Counted from the first letter of the stretch, positions 10,243 to 20,206 are shown. The stretch is 64,000 bases of DNA from Butyrivibrio sp. (GCA_015056575.1 SVGA01000008.1:1-64000), one strand, 5' to 3'. Notes: a model not told the origin generated them from the sequence alone. A program made the numbers and translations.

Positions 10243-10664
10243 ACAGATATATAAACGATGAATTCGGAATAGAGGCCAAGGACATCAGGACTTATTCGCC
10301 TCTTACGCTGGCCTATATCGGAGATGCTGTGTTCGATCTTGTTATCAGATCCGTTCTGGTGAACAAGGGTAATACCGCAGTGAACAATCTCCATAAAAGA
10401 GCAAGCGCTATTGTTAAAGCTCCCTCCCAATCTGCCATAGCAGCTGCTATCATGGATGATCTTACGGAGGAAGAAAAAGACATCTACAGAAGAGGCCGCA
10501 ATTCCAAGCCCCACACAAAGGCCAAGAATGCTTCTACCATGGAGTATCTTGAGGCAACCGGGTTTGAGGCGGTGATGGGATATTTGTACCTCTCGGGAGA
10601 TATGGACAGGGCTATGGAGCTGATTAAGCTGGGAGCCGGAAGGCTTGGGCTTGATATCGTCTGA
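10227..10664 (+). CDS. mrnC: Mini-ribonuclease 3
   Basis: LTLAYIGDAVFDLVIRSVLV, RGRNSKPHTKAKNASTMEYLEATGFEAVMGYLYL; overlaps cysS end. Confidence 0.92.
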   Translation: MAADLNRYINDEFGIEAKDIRTYSPLTLAYIGDAVFDLVIRSVLVNKGNTAVNNLHKRASAIVKAPSQSAIAAAIMDDLTEEEKDIYRRGRNSKPHTKAKNASTMEYLEATGFEAVMGYLYLSGDMDRAMELIKLGAGRLGLDIV

Positions 10665-10686
10665 GTTAATGATTTGAGGATTTAAA

Positions 10687-11451
10687 ATGGATAAAGACAA
10701 TAAAGAAATACTAAGTTCAAACGAAGAAAAGATAGAGGGAAGAAACGCTGTCATAGAGGCTTTTCGCTCAGGCAAGACTGTAGATAAGATATATATCCTT
10801 GACGGATGCCAGGACGGGCCTGTGGCTACCATCAGGCGTGAAGCCAAAAAGCAGGGAAGTCTTATAAAGTTTGTAAGCCGCGAGAGACTGGATCAGATGT
10901 CTGAGACCGGTAAGCATCAGGGTGTCATCGCCATTGCCGCGGCTTACAGCTATTCAGAGATGGAGGATATCTTTACTCTTGCCGAGAACAGAAATGAAGA
11001 TCCCTTTGTCTTTATTCTGGATAATATAGAAGATCCCCATAATCTTGGGGCTATTATCAGAACCGCCAATCTCTCGGGAGCTCACGGAGTCATCATTCCA
11101 AAGAACAGGGCTGTGGGGCTTACCGCCACTGTTGCCAAGGCGTCGGCCGGAGCACTCAATTATACTCCGGTGGTAAAGGTCACAAATATTGCCAAGACCA
11201 TTGAAGAACTGAAGGATAGGGGACTGTGGTTTGTTTGCGCCGATATGGGCGGGACCACTATGTATGAGCTCAATCTTAAAGGACCTATAGGTCTTGTTAT
11301 AGGAAATGAGGGAAGCGGCGTAGGGCGTCTTGTAAAAGAGAAGTGCGATATGATTGCTTCCATTCCCATGAAGGGAGATATCGATTCCCTGAACGCGTCG
11401 GTGGCAGCCGGGGTTCTGGCTTTTGAGATCGTCAGGCAGAGGTCAATGTAA
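10687..11451 (+). CDS. rlmB: 23S rRNA (guanosine-2'-O)-methyltransferase RlmB-like (SpoU/TrmH family)
   Basis: EGRNAVIEAFRSG, LDNIEDPHNLGAIIRTANLSGAHGVIIPKNRA, GNEGSGVGRLVKEKCD. Confidence 0.93.
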   Translation: MDKDNKEILSSNEEKIEGRNAVIEAFRSGKTVDKIYILDGCQDGPVATIRREAKKQGSLIKFVSRERLDQMSETGKHQGVIAIAAAYSYSEMEDIFTLAENRNEDPFVFILDNIEDPHNLGAIIRTANLSGAHGVIIPKNRAVGLTATVAKASAGALNYTPVVKVTNIAKTIEELKDRGLWFVCADMGGTTMYELNLKGPIGLVIGNEGSGVGRLVKEKCDMIASIPMKGDIDSLNASVAAGVLAFEIVRQRSM

Positions 11452-12077
11452 TGAGTAATGACAAGTACAGCAATATAGATGATGAGCAGCTTATCGTCCG
11501 GATTCATGACGGAGATGAGAGGGATGCTGTGGAATACATAATGAACAAATATAAGGGGCTGGTTCGAAAGAAGGCAGCCTCTATGTTTATATTGGGAGCT
11601 GACAGGGACGACCTTATCCAGGAGGGAATGATAGGTCTTTTCAAGGCTGTCAGGGACTATGATTCCGGAAGGGACGCCAGTTTCTCGACCTTTGCTGATC
11701 TGTGTATATCCAGGCAGATGTATTCCGCCATCAAAGCTCTGGCCAGGAAGAAGCACGCACCTCTGAACAGCTATATCTCCATCTATGCCAGCAGGGAAGG
11801 CAAAGAGACGGGATCTGAGGCTCCACTGGAGGAGATGCTTGAATCCGATCCCGGATTGATCCCGGAGCAGCATGTGATCGACCAGGAAAACCTTCAGGAT
11901 CTCGAAGAGGGAATAGAAAGAGAACTAAGTGACCTTGAAAGGCAGGTGCTTGATCTTTATATCACCGGAATGAGCGTAAAAAATATCTCTGCTGTGCTGG
12001 GCAGGGATGAGAAATCCACTGACAATGCAATGCAGAGAATAAGAAACAAATTAAGGAAGTATCTTAAAAAGAATTAA
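11451..12077 (+). CDS. RNA polymerase sigma factor, SigH-like
   Basis: ADRDDLIQEGMIGLFKAVRDYD, SFSTFADLCISRQM, LSDLERQVLDLYITGMS; follows cysS-mrnC-rlmB. Confidence 0.88.
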   Translation: MSNDKYSNIDDEQLIVRIHDGDERDAVEYIMNKYKGLVRKKAASMFILGADRDDLIQEGMIGLFKAVRDYDSGRDASFSTFADLCISRQMYSAIKALARKKHAPLNSYISIYASREGKETGSEAPLEEMLESDPGLIPEQHVIDQENLQDLEEGIERELSDLERQVLDLYITGMSVKNISAVLGRDEKSTDNAMQRIRNKLRKYLKKN

Positions 12078-12217
12078 ACGACGGCGTCATCTTTGTTTAA
12101 GACGTGAAAAAAGTCGCAGAAAATCGTAATTATGAATATTTGTACGTAAATTATGGTATAATAACCATGTATGAAATAGTACAATTCTACGGCATTGAAG
12201 GAAGGAAGGTCGCATCT

Positions 12218-13189
12218 ATGGCTACAAAAAATTTTGCAAAAGGCGAGATCATCTTTAAGGAAGGTGCAAACGGAGACAGCTTTTTTGATGTTCTCAAGGG
12301 AACTGTGGGAATTTTCATAAACTACGGTGAGGCCGATGAGCAGAAGCTTACAGAGGTTAAGGAAGGCGGTATCCTCGGTGAGATGGCTCTTATCGATGCT
12401 TTTCCCAGAAGTGCTACAGCAGTTGCTTTGGAAGACGTTGAAGCTGATGAAGTATCCGTTGACCAGGTAAAAGAGTATTTCAACTCCAATCCAAACAAGA
12501 TCGAGAGAATTCTCAATGTGCTCTGCCAGACACTGGCAAGACTTACAAACGATTATGTTGAAGTTTGTGATACTATCAAAAATCTTTATCCTGAAAGCGG
12601 AGAGAGAAAAGAGTCTCTTGCCGATAAGATCAAGAAGTTTGCTACATACTATAAGAGATTTAATAAGAACAATCAGCCCAGCGCAGAGTTCCTTCGCGAG
12701 ACAGGTCAGTCCGGACACAAGAACGGATATGCCAAGAAGGTTGAGTCCTACAGTGAAGGTACAGTTATCTTCAGAGAGGGCGAAGCCGGAAGATGCATGT
12801 ATGACATTCATGCCGGAAGTGTTGGTATTTATACCGGCTATGGCAAGCCTGAGGAGAAGCTCCTTACCAAACTTCATGTAGATACATTCTTTGGCGAGCT
12901 GGGAATGCTTGAGGATATGCCAAGAACAGCAACAGCAGTTGCCCTTGAGGACGGCACAACCGTTGAGAGCATCTATTCATCGGAATTTGCCGAGTTGTTC
13001 GAGAAGAATCCTGCCAAGATTGAGATGATCTTAAGACACCTGTCCTTCAGGATCAGAAGACTTACAGGTGAGTACGAGAATGCCTGCAAGATAATCAGTG
13101 ATGTAGCTGATGCAGAGGCTTCCGATGCCAATGTAAGCGATGAGATGAGACAGAAAGCAAGAGAGTTCAAGTCAAAATTATATGATTGA
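12218..13189 (+). CDS. Protein with two cyclic-nucleotide-binding (CNB) domains
   Basis: Two phosphate-binding-cassette motifs ILGEMALIDAFPRSATAVA and FFGELGMLEDMPRTATAVA; GGAAGG upstream of ATG 12218; TATAAT at 12157. Confidence 0.88.
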   Translation: MATKNFAKGEIIFKEGANGDSFFDVLKGTVGIFINYGEADEQKLTEVKEGGILGEMALIDAFPRSATAVALEDVEADEVSVDQVKEYFNSNPNKIERILNVLCQTLARLTNDYVEVCDTIKNLYPESGERKESLADKIKKFATYYKRFNKNNQPSAEFLRETGQSGHKNGYAKKVESYSEGTVIFREGEAGRCMYDIHAGSVGIYTGYGKPEEKLLTKLHVDTFFGELGMLEDMPRTATAVALEDGTTVESIYSSEFAELFEKNPAKIEMILRHLSFRIRRLTGEYENACKIISDVADAEASDANVSDEMRQKAREFKSKLYD

Positions 13190-14585
13190 TAATTCATCAG
13201 ATGTTTTTCAGAAGAATATAATGCTGAATATGTCCGAGGGTGTTATGACCATAAGCTTCGACGGTGTCGTAGCTTATGCTAACCCCTCGGCTCTTGTCAT
13301 ACTTGGCTTTACCGAGGATGAGCTTGTGGGCAAAAAGTTTGCCGGCTTATTCTTTGACCGTGAAGAGAATGATAAATTCTCCCAGGCCATACTGGATGCC
13401 ATATATGACAGGGAGCATCCCCATGATGCCATCGTGCCGTATACCAATGGAGACACTACAAGGCAACTTCGGGTTGTGACATCTTTTTTACAGGACAACG
13501 GTGAAAAGATAGGCATCATCGTAGTGTTCGGCGATCTTAGTGAGCTTATGGATCTTAGGGATGCGGTCAGATCCATGGAGAAGATCCGCGCCCTCAATGA
13601 ACAACTGAATATGAGAAATAAGCTCCTTAATGAGACCTTCGGTCGATTTTTGTCGGATGAGATAGTAAGGCAGCTTCTTGATACGCCGGATGGACTTAAT
13701 CTTGGGGGAAGCAAGAGAAAGCTCACTATCATGATGAGCGACTTAAGGGGATTCACCGCCATCAGCGAGAGGATGGATCCTGAGGAGCTTATCACCATGC
13801 TCAACCATTACCTGGGAGAGATGACAGAGATCATACAGCGCCATAACGGAACCATCATTGAATTTATGGGGGACGGTATATTTGCAATCTTCGGTGCTCC
13901 GGTAGCTTCCGATACTCACGCGGATGATGCGGTTGCTGCGGCCCTTGAGATGCAGGCTCGTATGGAACCCATAAATGCATGGAACAAGGAGCACGGTTAT
14001 ACCAATCTTCAGATGGGGATCGGCATAAATACAGGCGAAGTCATAGTGGGCAACATCGGCTCGGAAAGGCGCACCAAATACGGCGTTGTGGGCAGTGATG
14101 TTAACCTCTGCGGCAGGATCGAGAGCTATACCATAGACGGACAGGTCCTGATATCCCAGTCCACATTTGACGAAGCCAAGGCGGAAATAGTAATAGAAAA
14201 AGAAATTGTGGTCACTCCCAAAGGTGCATCCCAGCCTATGACCCTTAGAAGAGCAACAGGTATCGGAGAGCCTTACAATATCTATGTTCAGGACAAGGTA
14301 GAGGAAGCACCCAAGAAGCTTGATCGGATAATTCCCGTTACCTACTACAGGATAGAGGGTAAGCACAACCTTCAGAAGCCCTTCTTCGGGGGAATTGTGG
14401 CCCTTGCTCCGGATAAGGCGGTGCTGGATACTTCAGCGGAGCTTAAAGAGTATGACAACATTACAATAGATGTTGGAGAGAAACTTTACAGCAAGGTTAT
14501 AGAGAAGACGGAAGACGGCTTTCTTATCGGTTTTACCTCTGTTCCGGCAAGTTACAAGCACTGGCTTGAGGTCAATAAAAAATAA
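13182..14585 (+). CDS. PAS domain plus class III nucleotide cyclase
   Basis: PAS (NMSEGVMTISFDGVVAYANPSALVILGFTEDELVG); cyclase MSDLRGFTAISERM, IIEFMGDGIFAIFG, TKYGVVGSDVNLCGRIES; overlaps CNB gene by 8 nt. Confidence 0.9.
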   Translation: MIDNSSDVFQKNIMLNMSEGVMTISFDGVVAYANPSALVILGFTEDELVGKKFAGLFFDREENDKFSQAILDAIYDREHPHDAIVPYTNGDTTRQLRVVTSFLQDNGEKIGIIVVFGDLSELMDLRDAVRSMEKIRALNEQLNMRNKLLNETFGRFLSDEIVRQLLDTPDGLNLGGSKRKLTIMMSDLRGFTAISERMDPEELITMLNHYLGEMTEIIQRHNGTIIEFMGDGIFAIFGAPVASDTHADDAVAAALEMQARMEPINAWNKEHGYTNLQMGIGINTGEVIVGNIGSERRTKYGVVGSDVNLCGRIESYTIDGQVLISQSTFDEAKAEIVIEKEIVVTPKGASQPMTLRRATGIGEPYNIYVQDKVEEAPKKLDRIIPVTYYRIEGKHNLQKPFFGGIVALAPDKAVLDTSAELKEYDNITIDVGEKLYSKVIEKTEDGFLIGFTSVPASYKHWLEVNKK

Positions 14586-14701
14586 GTGATAAAAAGTGCT
14601 TGCTTTGAAAAGATAATTATGCTATATTTATATAGCTGTTGTGAAACAGATGTAACTATAGTTAATTAGAAGATATTTTGTCATATAGAGAGGTGAGAAA
14701 G

Positions 14702-14908
14702 ATGAGACAGGACATTCAGCCGGAATACCATCAGGCAACAGTTACTTGCAACTGCGGTAACACATTCACAGTTGGATCAACAAAGGGCGATATTCACGTA
14801 GAAATCTGCTCTAAGTGCCATCCGTTCTACACAGGTCAGCAGAAGGCAACAGCTGCTCGTGGACGTATTGATAAGTTCAATAAGAAGTACGGAATGGACA
14901 ACAAGTAA
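14702..14908 (+). CDS. rpmE: 50S ribosomal protein L31
   Basis: [42 protein letters not shown]. Confidence 0.96.
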   Translation: MRQDIQPEYHQATVTCNCGNTFTVGSTKGDIHVEICSKCHPFYTGQQKATAARGRIDKFNKKYGMDNK

Positions 14909-14941
14909 TATCGTATCAGATTTAGTATTTGATGAAGATGA

Positions 14942-14973
14942 GAGGTTGAGGCTAAGGCCTCGACCTCTTTTTT
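14942..14973 (+). terminator. Rho-independent terminator of rpmE
   Basis: GAGGTTGAGGC-taag-GCCTCGACCTC followed by TTTTTT. Confidence 0.88.
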
Positions 14974-14991
14974 CGTAACATGGAGAGAAGT

Positions 14992-15960
14992 ATGAGGAGA
15001 AAGCGCAAGATCAGACATTACTCCGGGATAGGCGGACAGGCGGTTCTTGAAGGGGTAATGATGAAGAACAATGACATGTACGCTGTGGCTGTAAGAAAGC
15101 CTGACGGGGAAATTGCCGTTGAAGTGGATGAATACCACGGACCGGCCTATGGCAGTAAACTCAAGAGTATTCCCTTTATAAGAGGAGTATTCGTATTTTT
15201 GGATTCACTTATTTTGGGGCTTAAATCCCTTAATTATTCATCATCCTTTTATGAGGAGACCAAGGAAAAGCCCACCAAGCTGGATGAGGGCATAGACCAG
15301 GTGTCACAGGGACACGAGGATACGTTCCTTATGGTCCTTACCACCATCATTTCCTTTGCTTTTGCCATAGCTATTTTCATGATAGCTCCCTATGCTCTTT
15401 CTGAAGTGATCGGCAAATATGTAAGGAATGAGTCCCTTGTAGCCATTATTGAGGGGGTTCTGAGGATCGTGATATTTATCCTCTATATCCTTCTTATATC
15501 ACTTATGAAGGATATCAGACGACTCTTCCAGTATCACGGCGCCGAGCATAAGTGCATCAACTGCCTCGAAAGAGGAAGACCCCTTACAGTTAAGAATGTT
15601 CGCAGAAGCTCAAGGCTTCACAAGAGATGCGGAAGCAGCTTTATTCTTTTTGTAATGCTGATAAGTATAATTTTGTTTTTCTTTATCAGGGTTGATTCCT
15701 ATGCCCTGAGAATTGTTATAAGGCTTCTTCTGGTACCGGTTATCGCCGGAATCTCCTATGAGATAATAAGACTGGCGGGCAAGACGGATTTCTTCCTTGT
15801 CAAGATCGTTTCAGCTCCGGGACTCTGGCTTCAGAGACTTACCACCAAGGAACCTGACGACGATATGATAGAAGTTGCCATAAAGTCTGTGGAATCGGTA
15901 TTTGACTGGAAGGAGTTCCTTAAAGATTCCTTCGGATATGAGTTTGAAGAGGAAGAATGA
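14992..15960 (+). CDS. DUF1385 family membrane protein (YqhQ-like)
   Basis: YSGIGGQAVLEGVMMKN, RLFQYHGAEHKCINCLE; location between rpmE and prmC. Confidence 0.9.
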   Translation: MRRKRKIRHYSGIGGQAVLEGVMMKNNDMYAVAVRKPDGEIAVEVDEYHGPAYGSKLKSIPFIRGVFVFLDSLILGLKSLNYSSSFYEETKEKPTKLDEGIDQVSQGHEDTFLMVLTTIISFAFAIAIFMIAPYALSEVIGKYVRNESLVAIIEGVLRIVIFILYILLISLMKDIRRLFQYHGAEHKCINCLERGRPLTVKNVRRSSRLHKRCGSSFILFVMLISIILFFFIRVDSYALRIVIRLLLVPVIAGISYEIIRLAGKTDFFLVKIVSAPGLWLQRLTTKEPDDDMIEVAIKSVESVFDWKEFLKDSFGYEFEEEE

Positions 15961-16799
15961 ATTACAAAGAGGCCTATTTAAACGCAACAGAGAAACTTAC
16001 AAGAGCCGGGATCTGTGAAGCTAAGCTTGATGCCCGGCTCCTTTTGGAATACGTATGCGGCACGGATCACAGTGTCCTTTTGACTCATCCCGACAGGGAA
16101 CTGACAGATGATGAGGAAAAGAGCTATGAAAGCGCGATCAGCAGACGAAGCAGCCGTGAGCCTGTGGCCTATATCCTTGGAACCTGGGATTTTATGGGGC
16201 TTAGCTTCAAGGTGACCGGGGACGTACTTATTCCTGAGCAGGACAGCGAATTTCTGGTGGAGGAGGCCCTAAGGCACTGTGAGGACGGTATGAAGGTGAT
16301 GGATCTTTGTACCGGATCCGGATGTATTGGCCTTAGCATCCTTAAATTCACCAATGACACAAGTGCAGTCTGTACCGATATAAGTGAAGCTGCTCTGTCT
16401 GTGGCAAAAGAAAATGCAAAAAAACTGGAACTTGATGATAGAGTAAGCTTTTTAAAGACAGATCTTTTCCCGGGGGATAATAAGGAGAAGTTTGATATTA
16501 TTGTATCGAATCCACCATATATCAGAAGTGATGTGATACAGACCCTGGAGCCGGAGGTCAGGGACTTTGAGCCCAGGCTTGCGCTTGACGGAAGTGAGGA
16601 CGGACTTGTCTTTTACAGAAGGATAGCCGATACGGCGCCTTTATTCCTGTATTCCAGCGGATACCTCATTATGGAGATAGGCTATGATCAGGCGGAGGCA
16701 GTAAAGGGCATTTTTGAAAAGAAGGGATGCTATCACGCAGTAGAGGTCATCAAGGACTTCTCCGGCAATGACAGAGTTATAAAGGCCTGCTTTTACTAA
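15957..16799 (+). CDS. prmC: Peptide chain release factor N5-glutamine methyltransferase
   Basis: [31 protein letters not shown]; next to prfA. Confidence 0.94.
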   Translation: MNYKEAYLNATEKLTRAGICEAKLDARLLLEYVCGTDHSVLLTHPDRELTDDEEKSYESAISRRSSREPVAYILGTWDFMGLSFKVTGDVLIPEQDSEFLVEEALRHCEDGMKVMDLCTGSGCIGLSILKFTNDTSAVCTDISEAALSVAKENAKKLELDDRVSFLKTDLFPGDNKEKFDIIVSNPPYIRSDVIQTLEPEVRDFEPRLALDGSEDGLVFYRRIADTAPLFLYSSGYLIMEIGYDQAEAVKGIFEKKGCYHAVEVIKDFSGNDRVIKACFY

Positions 16800-16816
16800 G
16801 GGGCGGAGGAATTAAG

Positions 16817-17887
16817 ATGTTTGACAGACTGGAAGACATAATCAGAAGATATGAAGATATAACCATGATGCTGAATGACCCTTCCGTGGTATCGGATCAG
16901 GACAGGTTCAGGAGCCTTATGAAGGAGCAGAAGAGTCTGGAGCCTTTGGTTGACTGTTATAACAGATACAAGAAATGTAAGGAGACTATCGATGAGTCAC
17001 TTACCATGTTGGATGAAGAATCGGATCACGATATGAAGGAGATGCTGAAGGAAGAGCTTTCTTCTGCAAGGGAGGAGCTTCCAAAGCTTGAGGAGGAGCT
17101 TAAGATCCTTCTTCTTCCCAAGGACCCCAATGATGAGAGGAACGTTATCGTGGAGATCAGAGCCGGGGTTGGGGGCGATGAGGCAGCTCTTTTTGCGGCG
17201 GATATGTTCAGGGCTTACACCAGATATGCAGAGAGGCAGAACTGGAGGGTTGAGACCTTGAGTGTGGAGGATATAGGTATCGGCGGAATCAAGGCCGTGA
17301 GCTTTATGATCAACGGAAACGGTGCTTATTCCAGGCTTAAGTTTGAGAGCGGAGTTCACAGAGTTCAGAGAATCCCCGCGACTGAATCAGGCGGAAGGAT
17401 CCATACATCTGCCATAACCGTAGCTATAATGCCTGAAGTCGACGAGGTGGAGGTAGAGATAGATCCTAACGACTGCAAGTTCGATGTGTTCAGAGCTTCC
17501 GGAAATGGCGGACAGTGCGTTAATACCACGGACTCTGCGGTAAGACTCACCCATCTTCCCACAGGAATCGTTATATCCTGCCAGGATGAGAAGAGTCAGC
17601 AGCAGAACAAGGCTAAGGCACTTAAGGTTTTAAGGGCGAAGCTCTACGAGATGGAAGTGAGCAGACAGCAGAATGATGAGGCTGAGCTTAGAAGAAGTCA
17701 GGTGGGAAGCGGAGACAGATCGGAGAAGATAAGGACATACAATTTTCATCAGGGAAGGGTAACAGACCACAGGATAGGGCTTACTCTTTACAAGATAGAT
17801 CAGATCATGGACGGGGATCTGGATGAGCTCATCGATTCTCTTACCGCTGCAGATCAGGCAAAGAAGCTTCTGTCAATGAATGAGTAG
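16817..17887 (+). CDS. prfA: Peptide chain release factor 1
   Basis: [73 protein letters not shown]. Confidence 0.97.
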   Translation: MFDRLEDIIRRYEDITMMLNDPSVVSDQDRFRSLMKEQKSLEPLVDCYNRYKKCKETIDESLTMLDEESDHDMKEMLKEELSSAREELPKLEEELKILLLPKDPNDERNVIVEIRAGVGGDEAALFAADMFRAYTRYAERQNWRVETLSVEDIGIGGIKAVSFMINGNGAYSRLKFESGVHRVQRIPATESGGRIHTSAITVAIMPEVDEVEVEIDPNDCKFDVFRASGNGGQCVNTTDSAVRLTHLPTGIVISCQDEKSQQQNKAKALKVLRAKLYEMEVSRQQNDEAELRRSQVGSGDRSEKIRTYNFHQGRVTDHRIGLTLYKIDQIMDGDLDELIDSLTAADQAKKLLSMNE

Positions 17888-18008
17888 ATTCCCAATAAGT
17901 TAAAAAAGTCTAAATAACGTTCAATTAGTTTGAAGGCGTCAGTTAAATGATGTAAAATTATTATGTAGGAATATTTGCGAAATATCGTTTTACACGGACG
18001 GGTGATTT

Positions 18009-18368
18009 ATGGATGTTGGTTTAAAGACTGAACTGATAGAGTGGGGTGTTGACTGGAACGAGCTCCTGGACAGATTTATGGGCAATGAGGACCTGATCGC
18101 CAAGTTTATGTTTAAGTTTCTTAACGATCAGAGTATGAACGATCTCACCAAATATCTGGCAGAGGGGAATGTTGCAGAGGCCTTCAAGGCTGTACACACT
18201 CTTAAGGGTGTTGGCTCCAATCTGGCACTTAAGGGCTTCCTTGCACCGGTGCGTGAACTTACAGAGATCTTAAGAGCCGGTTCCATGGAAGGCTACAAAG
18301 AGAAGTATGATCTTATCAAACCCAAATATGATGAGCTGATCGTGATCTTGCAGAAATATCAGAGCTGA
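18009..18368 (+). CDS. Stand-alone Hpt (histidine phosphotransfer) domain protein
   Basis: KAVHTLKGVGSNLAL (HTLKG phosphorylation motif), 119 aa. Confidence 0.8.
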   Translation: MDVGLKTELIEWGVDWNELLDRFMGNEDLIAKFMFKFLNDQSMNDLTKYLAEGNVAEAFKAVHTLKGVGSNLALKGFLAPVRELTEILRAGSMEGYKEKYDLIKPKYDELIVILQKYQS

Positions 18369-18881
18369 TCAGAGAATTTCATAATCTATACCATTTGAAT
18401 CAAGAAAGCTTGGGATGTACGCATCCCAGGCTTTTTCTGCGGTTTTATCCATTGTAAATGTCTTGTGTGATATTCCCGTGGTGATCTGAACTTCCCCGGA
18501 TGAAAATTTTATAATTATACCAAATGACACCTGGTCGGCTTGCATATCTATTTCTTTTGCCCGGAGGAATTCTTCCTTGGAACATCGGTCAACAAGAAGC
18601 ACAAACTTAAAGCTTAGGGGAGTTTGCTTACCTTTGATCAGGTTAAGGCAGATGGGGCGTATCATTGACCAGGAAGAAAACTGCTCGCTTAATAGTGCTG
18701 TATCTGCTCCATTATCAAAGCCCTCGGATCCCGCAAAAAAATCCCTGTTAAGTTTCCCGTCTATTGTGAAGGTGTTGAAAGTCTCTATGGTGGCTTCCTC
18801 AAGAAGATACTTATCAAAAATATCTTTTGTAAGAAGTTTTGCCATGAAGTTTTTTTGCCCGCGAATTCTTATTGCTATCAT
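18369..18881 (-). CDS. Hypothetical protein
   Basis: 170-aa ORF in a non-overlapped slot convergent with the Hpt gene; no family recognised. Confidence 0.65.
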   Translation of the reverse strand: MIAIRIRGQKNFMAKLLTKDIFDKYLLEEATIETFNTFTIDGKLNRDFFAGSEGFDNGADTALLSEQFSSWSMIRPICLNLIKGKQTPLSFKFVLLVDRCSKEEFLRAKEIDMQADQVSFGIIIKFSSGEVQITTGISHKTFTMDKTAEKAWDAYIPSFLDSNGIDYEIL

Positions 18882-19070
18882 AAGTTTCTCCCTAATAACA
18901 TGGTTAATTATAAGCTATGATTAAGTAGGTATCAATATTAACAGCAAAATGAAATAATGATACCTAATCGCATAAATATGCATTGAAAACCATATAAAAA
19001 TTGGTATACTAAAGGATATATAAAACTGCAAATGGGAAGTGAAAATTAGTAAGATTGGAGAAAATTTTTT

Positions 19071-20090
19071 ATGGCGAAAAGCGTAAGGTTAAAGGACATT
19101 GCTGAAAGAGCAGGTGTCAGTACCGTTACCGTTTCCAAAGCTCTTTCCGGGCAAAAGGGAATGAGCGATGCAGTAAGGGAGAAGATACACGCCCTTGCCA
19201 ACGAGATGGGATATGTTCCGCCTGTTTCAAGAAAGGCGGAAGCAGGAGCCAGAAGCTACACCATCGGCGTTCTTATCTCCGAACAGTACATGAGTGAGTA
19301 CAACACTTTCTACAACAGGATGCACCAGCAGGTATCGCAGATAGCTATGGAGAAGGGGTGTTTTACCATGCTTGAGGTGATCTCGGAGCAGAGTGAGACT
19401 GAAGGCACCATACCTAAGCTTATTCTGGACCGCAAGGTGGAAGGCATAGTGGTTATCGGAAGCCTTAACGCCGAGTACCTTAGTGTTATCAAGCAGCAAT
19501 CGGGAATTCCCATGGTTTATCTGGACTTCTGCAACCACACAGGGGATGAGGATGCAGTTGTTTCCGACAGCTACAACGGTGCATATTGTATGACAAATTA
19601 CCTGTTTGATCAGGGACATCGAAGCATTGCCTTTGTAGGAACACCTCTGGCATCGGGAACCATAACCGACAGATACTTTGGCTATTGCAAGTCTCTTATG
19701 GAGCATGGCCTTCCTGCCAGCAAAGACTGGATAATAGAAGACAGGGATGTAGCCACAGGTGTTATGGATGGCAACAGATTTTTCAAGCTCCCTGAGAGAA
19801 TGCCTACAGCCTTTGTGTGCAACAATGATCTTACCGCCAGTGTTCTTATCAAGAAGCTTGGGGAAAAGGGATATCGTGTTCCTGAGGATATCTCGGTGGT
19901 GGGTTTTGATAATTACCTCTTCCCGGGACTTTGCGATATCAAGATAACCACCTATGGAGTAGATACTTATGAGATGGGCCGAAACGCGGTTATGAACCTT
20001 ATCCGCAAGATCAGCGGCGAGCGCTATCGCCAGGGCATTATGATCCTTGAGGGTCATATGGTGGAAGGAGAGTCAGTCAGAGCAATCTGA
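19071..20090 (+). CDS. LacI family transcriptional regulator
   Basis: RLKDIAERAGVSTVTVSKALSG N-terminal HTH; FVCNNDLTASVLIKKLGEKGYRVPEDISVVGFDN. Confidence 0.93.
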   Translation: MAKSVRLKDIAERAGVSTVTVSKALSGQKGMSDAVREKIHALANEMGYVPPVSRKAEAGARSYTIGVLISEQYMSEYNTFYNRMHQQVSQIAMEKGCFTMLEVISEQSETEGTIPKLILDRKVEGIVVIGSLNAEYLSVIKQQSGIPMVYLDFCNHTGDEDAVVSDSYNGAYCMTNYLFDQGHRSIAFVGTPLASGTITDRYFGYCKSLMEHGLPASKDWIIEDRDVATGVMDGNRFFKLPERMPTAFVCNNDLTASVLIKKLGEKGYRVPEDISVVGFDNYLFPGLCDIKITTYGVDTYEMGRNAVMNLIRKISGERYRQGIMILEGHMVEGESVRAI

Positions 20091-20119
20091 TCGCGGCTCG
20101 TAATACAAAAATTATAATA

Positions 20120-20184
20120 CCCCGCTCTGTATCTTTGATATGACGAGTTTTCTCGCTGTATCAAAGAGGCAGGGCGGGGCTTTT
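20120..20184. terminator. Long imperfect hairpin between convergent genes, likely bidirectional terminator
   Basis: CCCCGCTCTG TAT CTTTGATA TGA CGAG tttt CTCG CTG TATCAAAG AGG CAGGGCGGGG CTTTT. Confidence 0.75.
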
Positions 20185-20206
20185 GCTTCCTAAAGACAGA
20201 TGTGTT

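Noticed and set aside
9957-10847. 296-aa minus-strand ORF
   Set aside because: Spans cysS, mrnC and rlmB on the opposite strand; serine/leucine-rich shadow ORF.
12074-12877. 267-aa minus-strand ORF
   Set aside because: Antisense to the CNB-domain gene, which has clear domain motifs and an RBS.
13182-14585. GGDEF-type diguanylate cyclase
   Set aside because: Motifs (MSDLRGFTAISERM, FMGDGIFAIFG, VNLCGR) are those of class III adenylyl/guanylyl cyclases; no GGDEF signature.
19227-20057. 276-aa minus-strand ORF
   Set aside because: Fully antisense to a convincing LacI regulator; cysteine/histidine-rich shadow-ORF composition.
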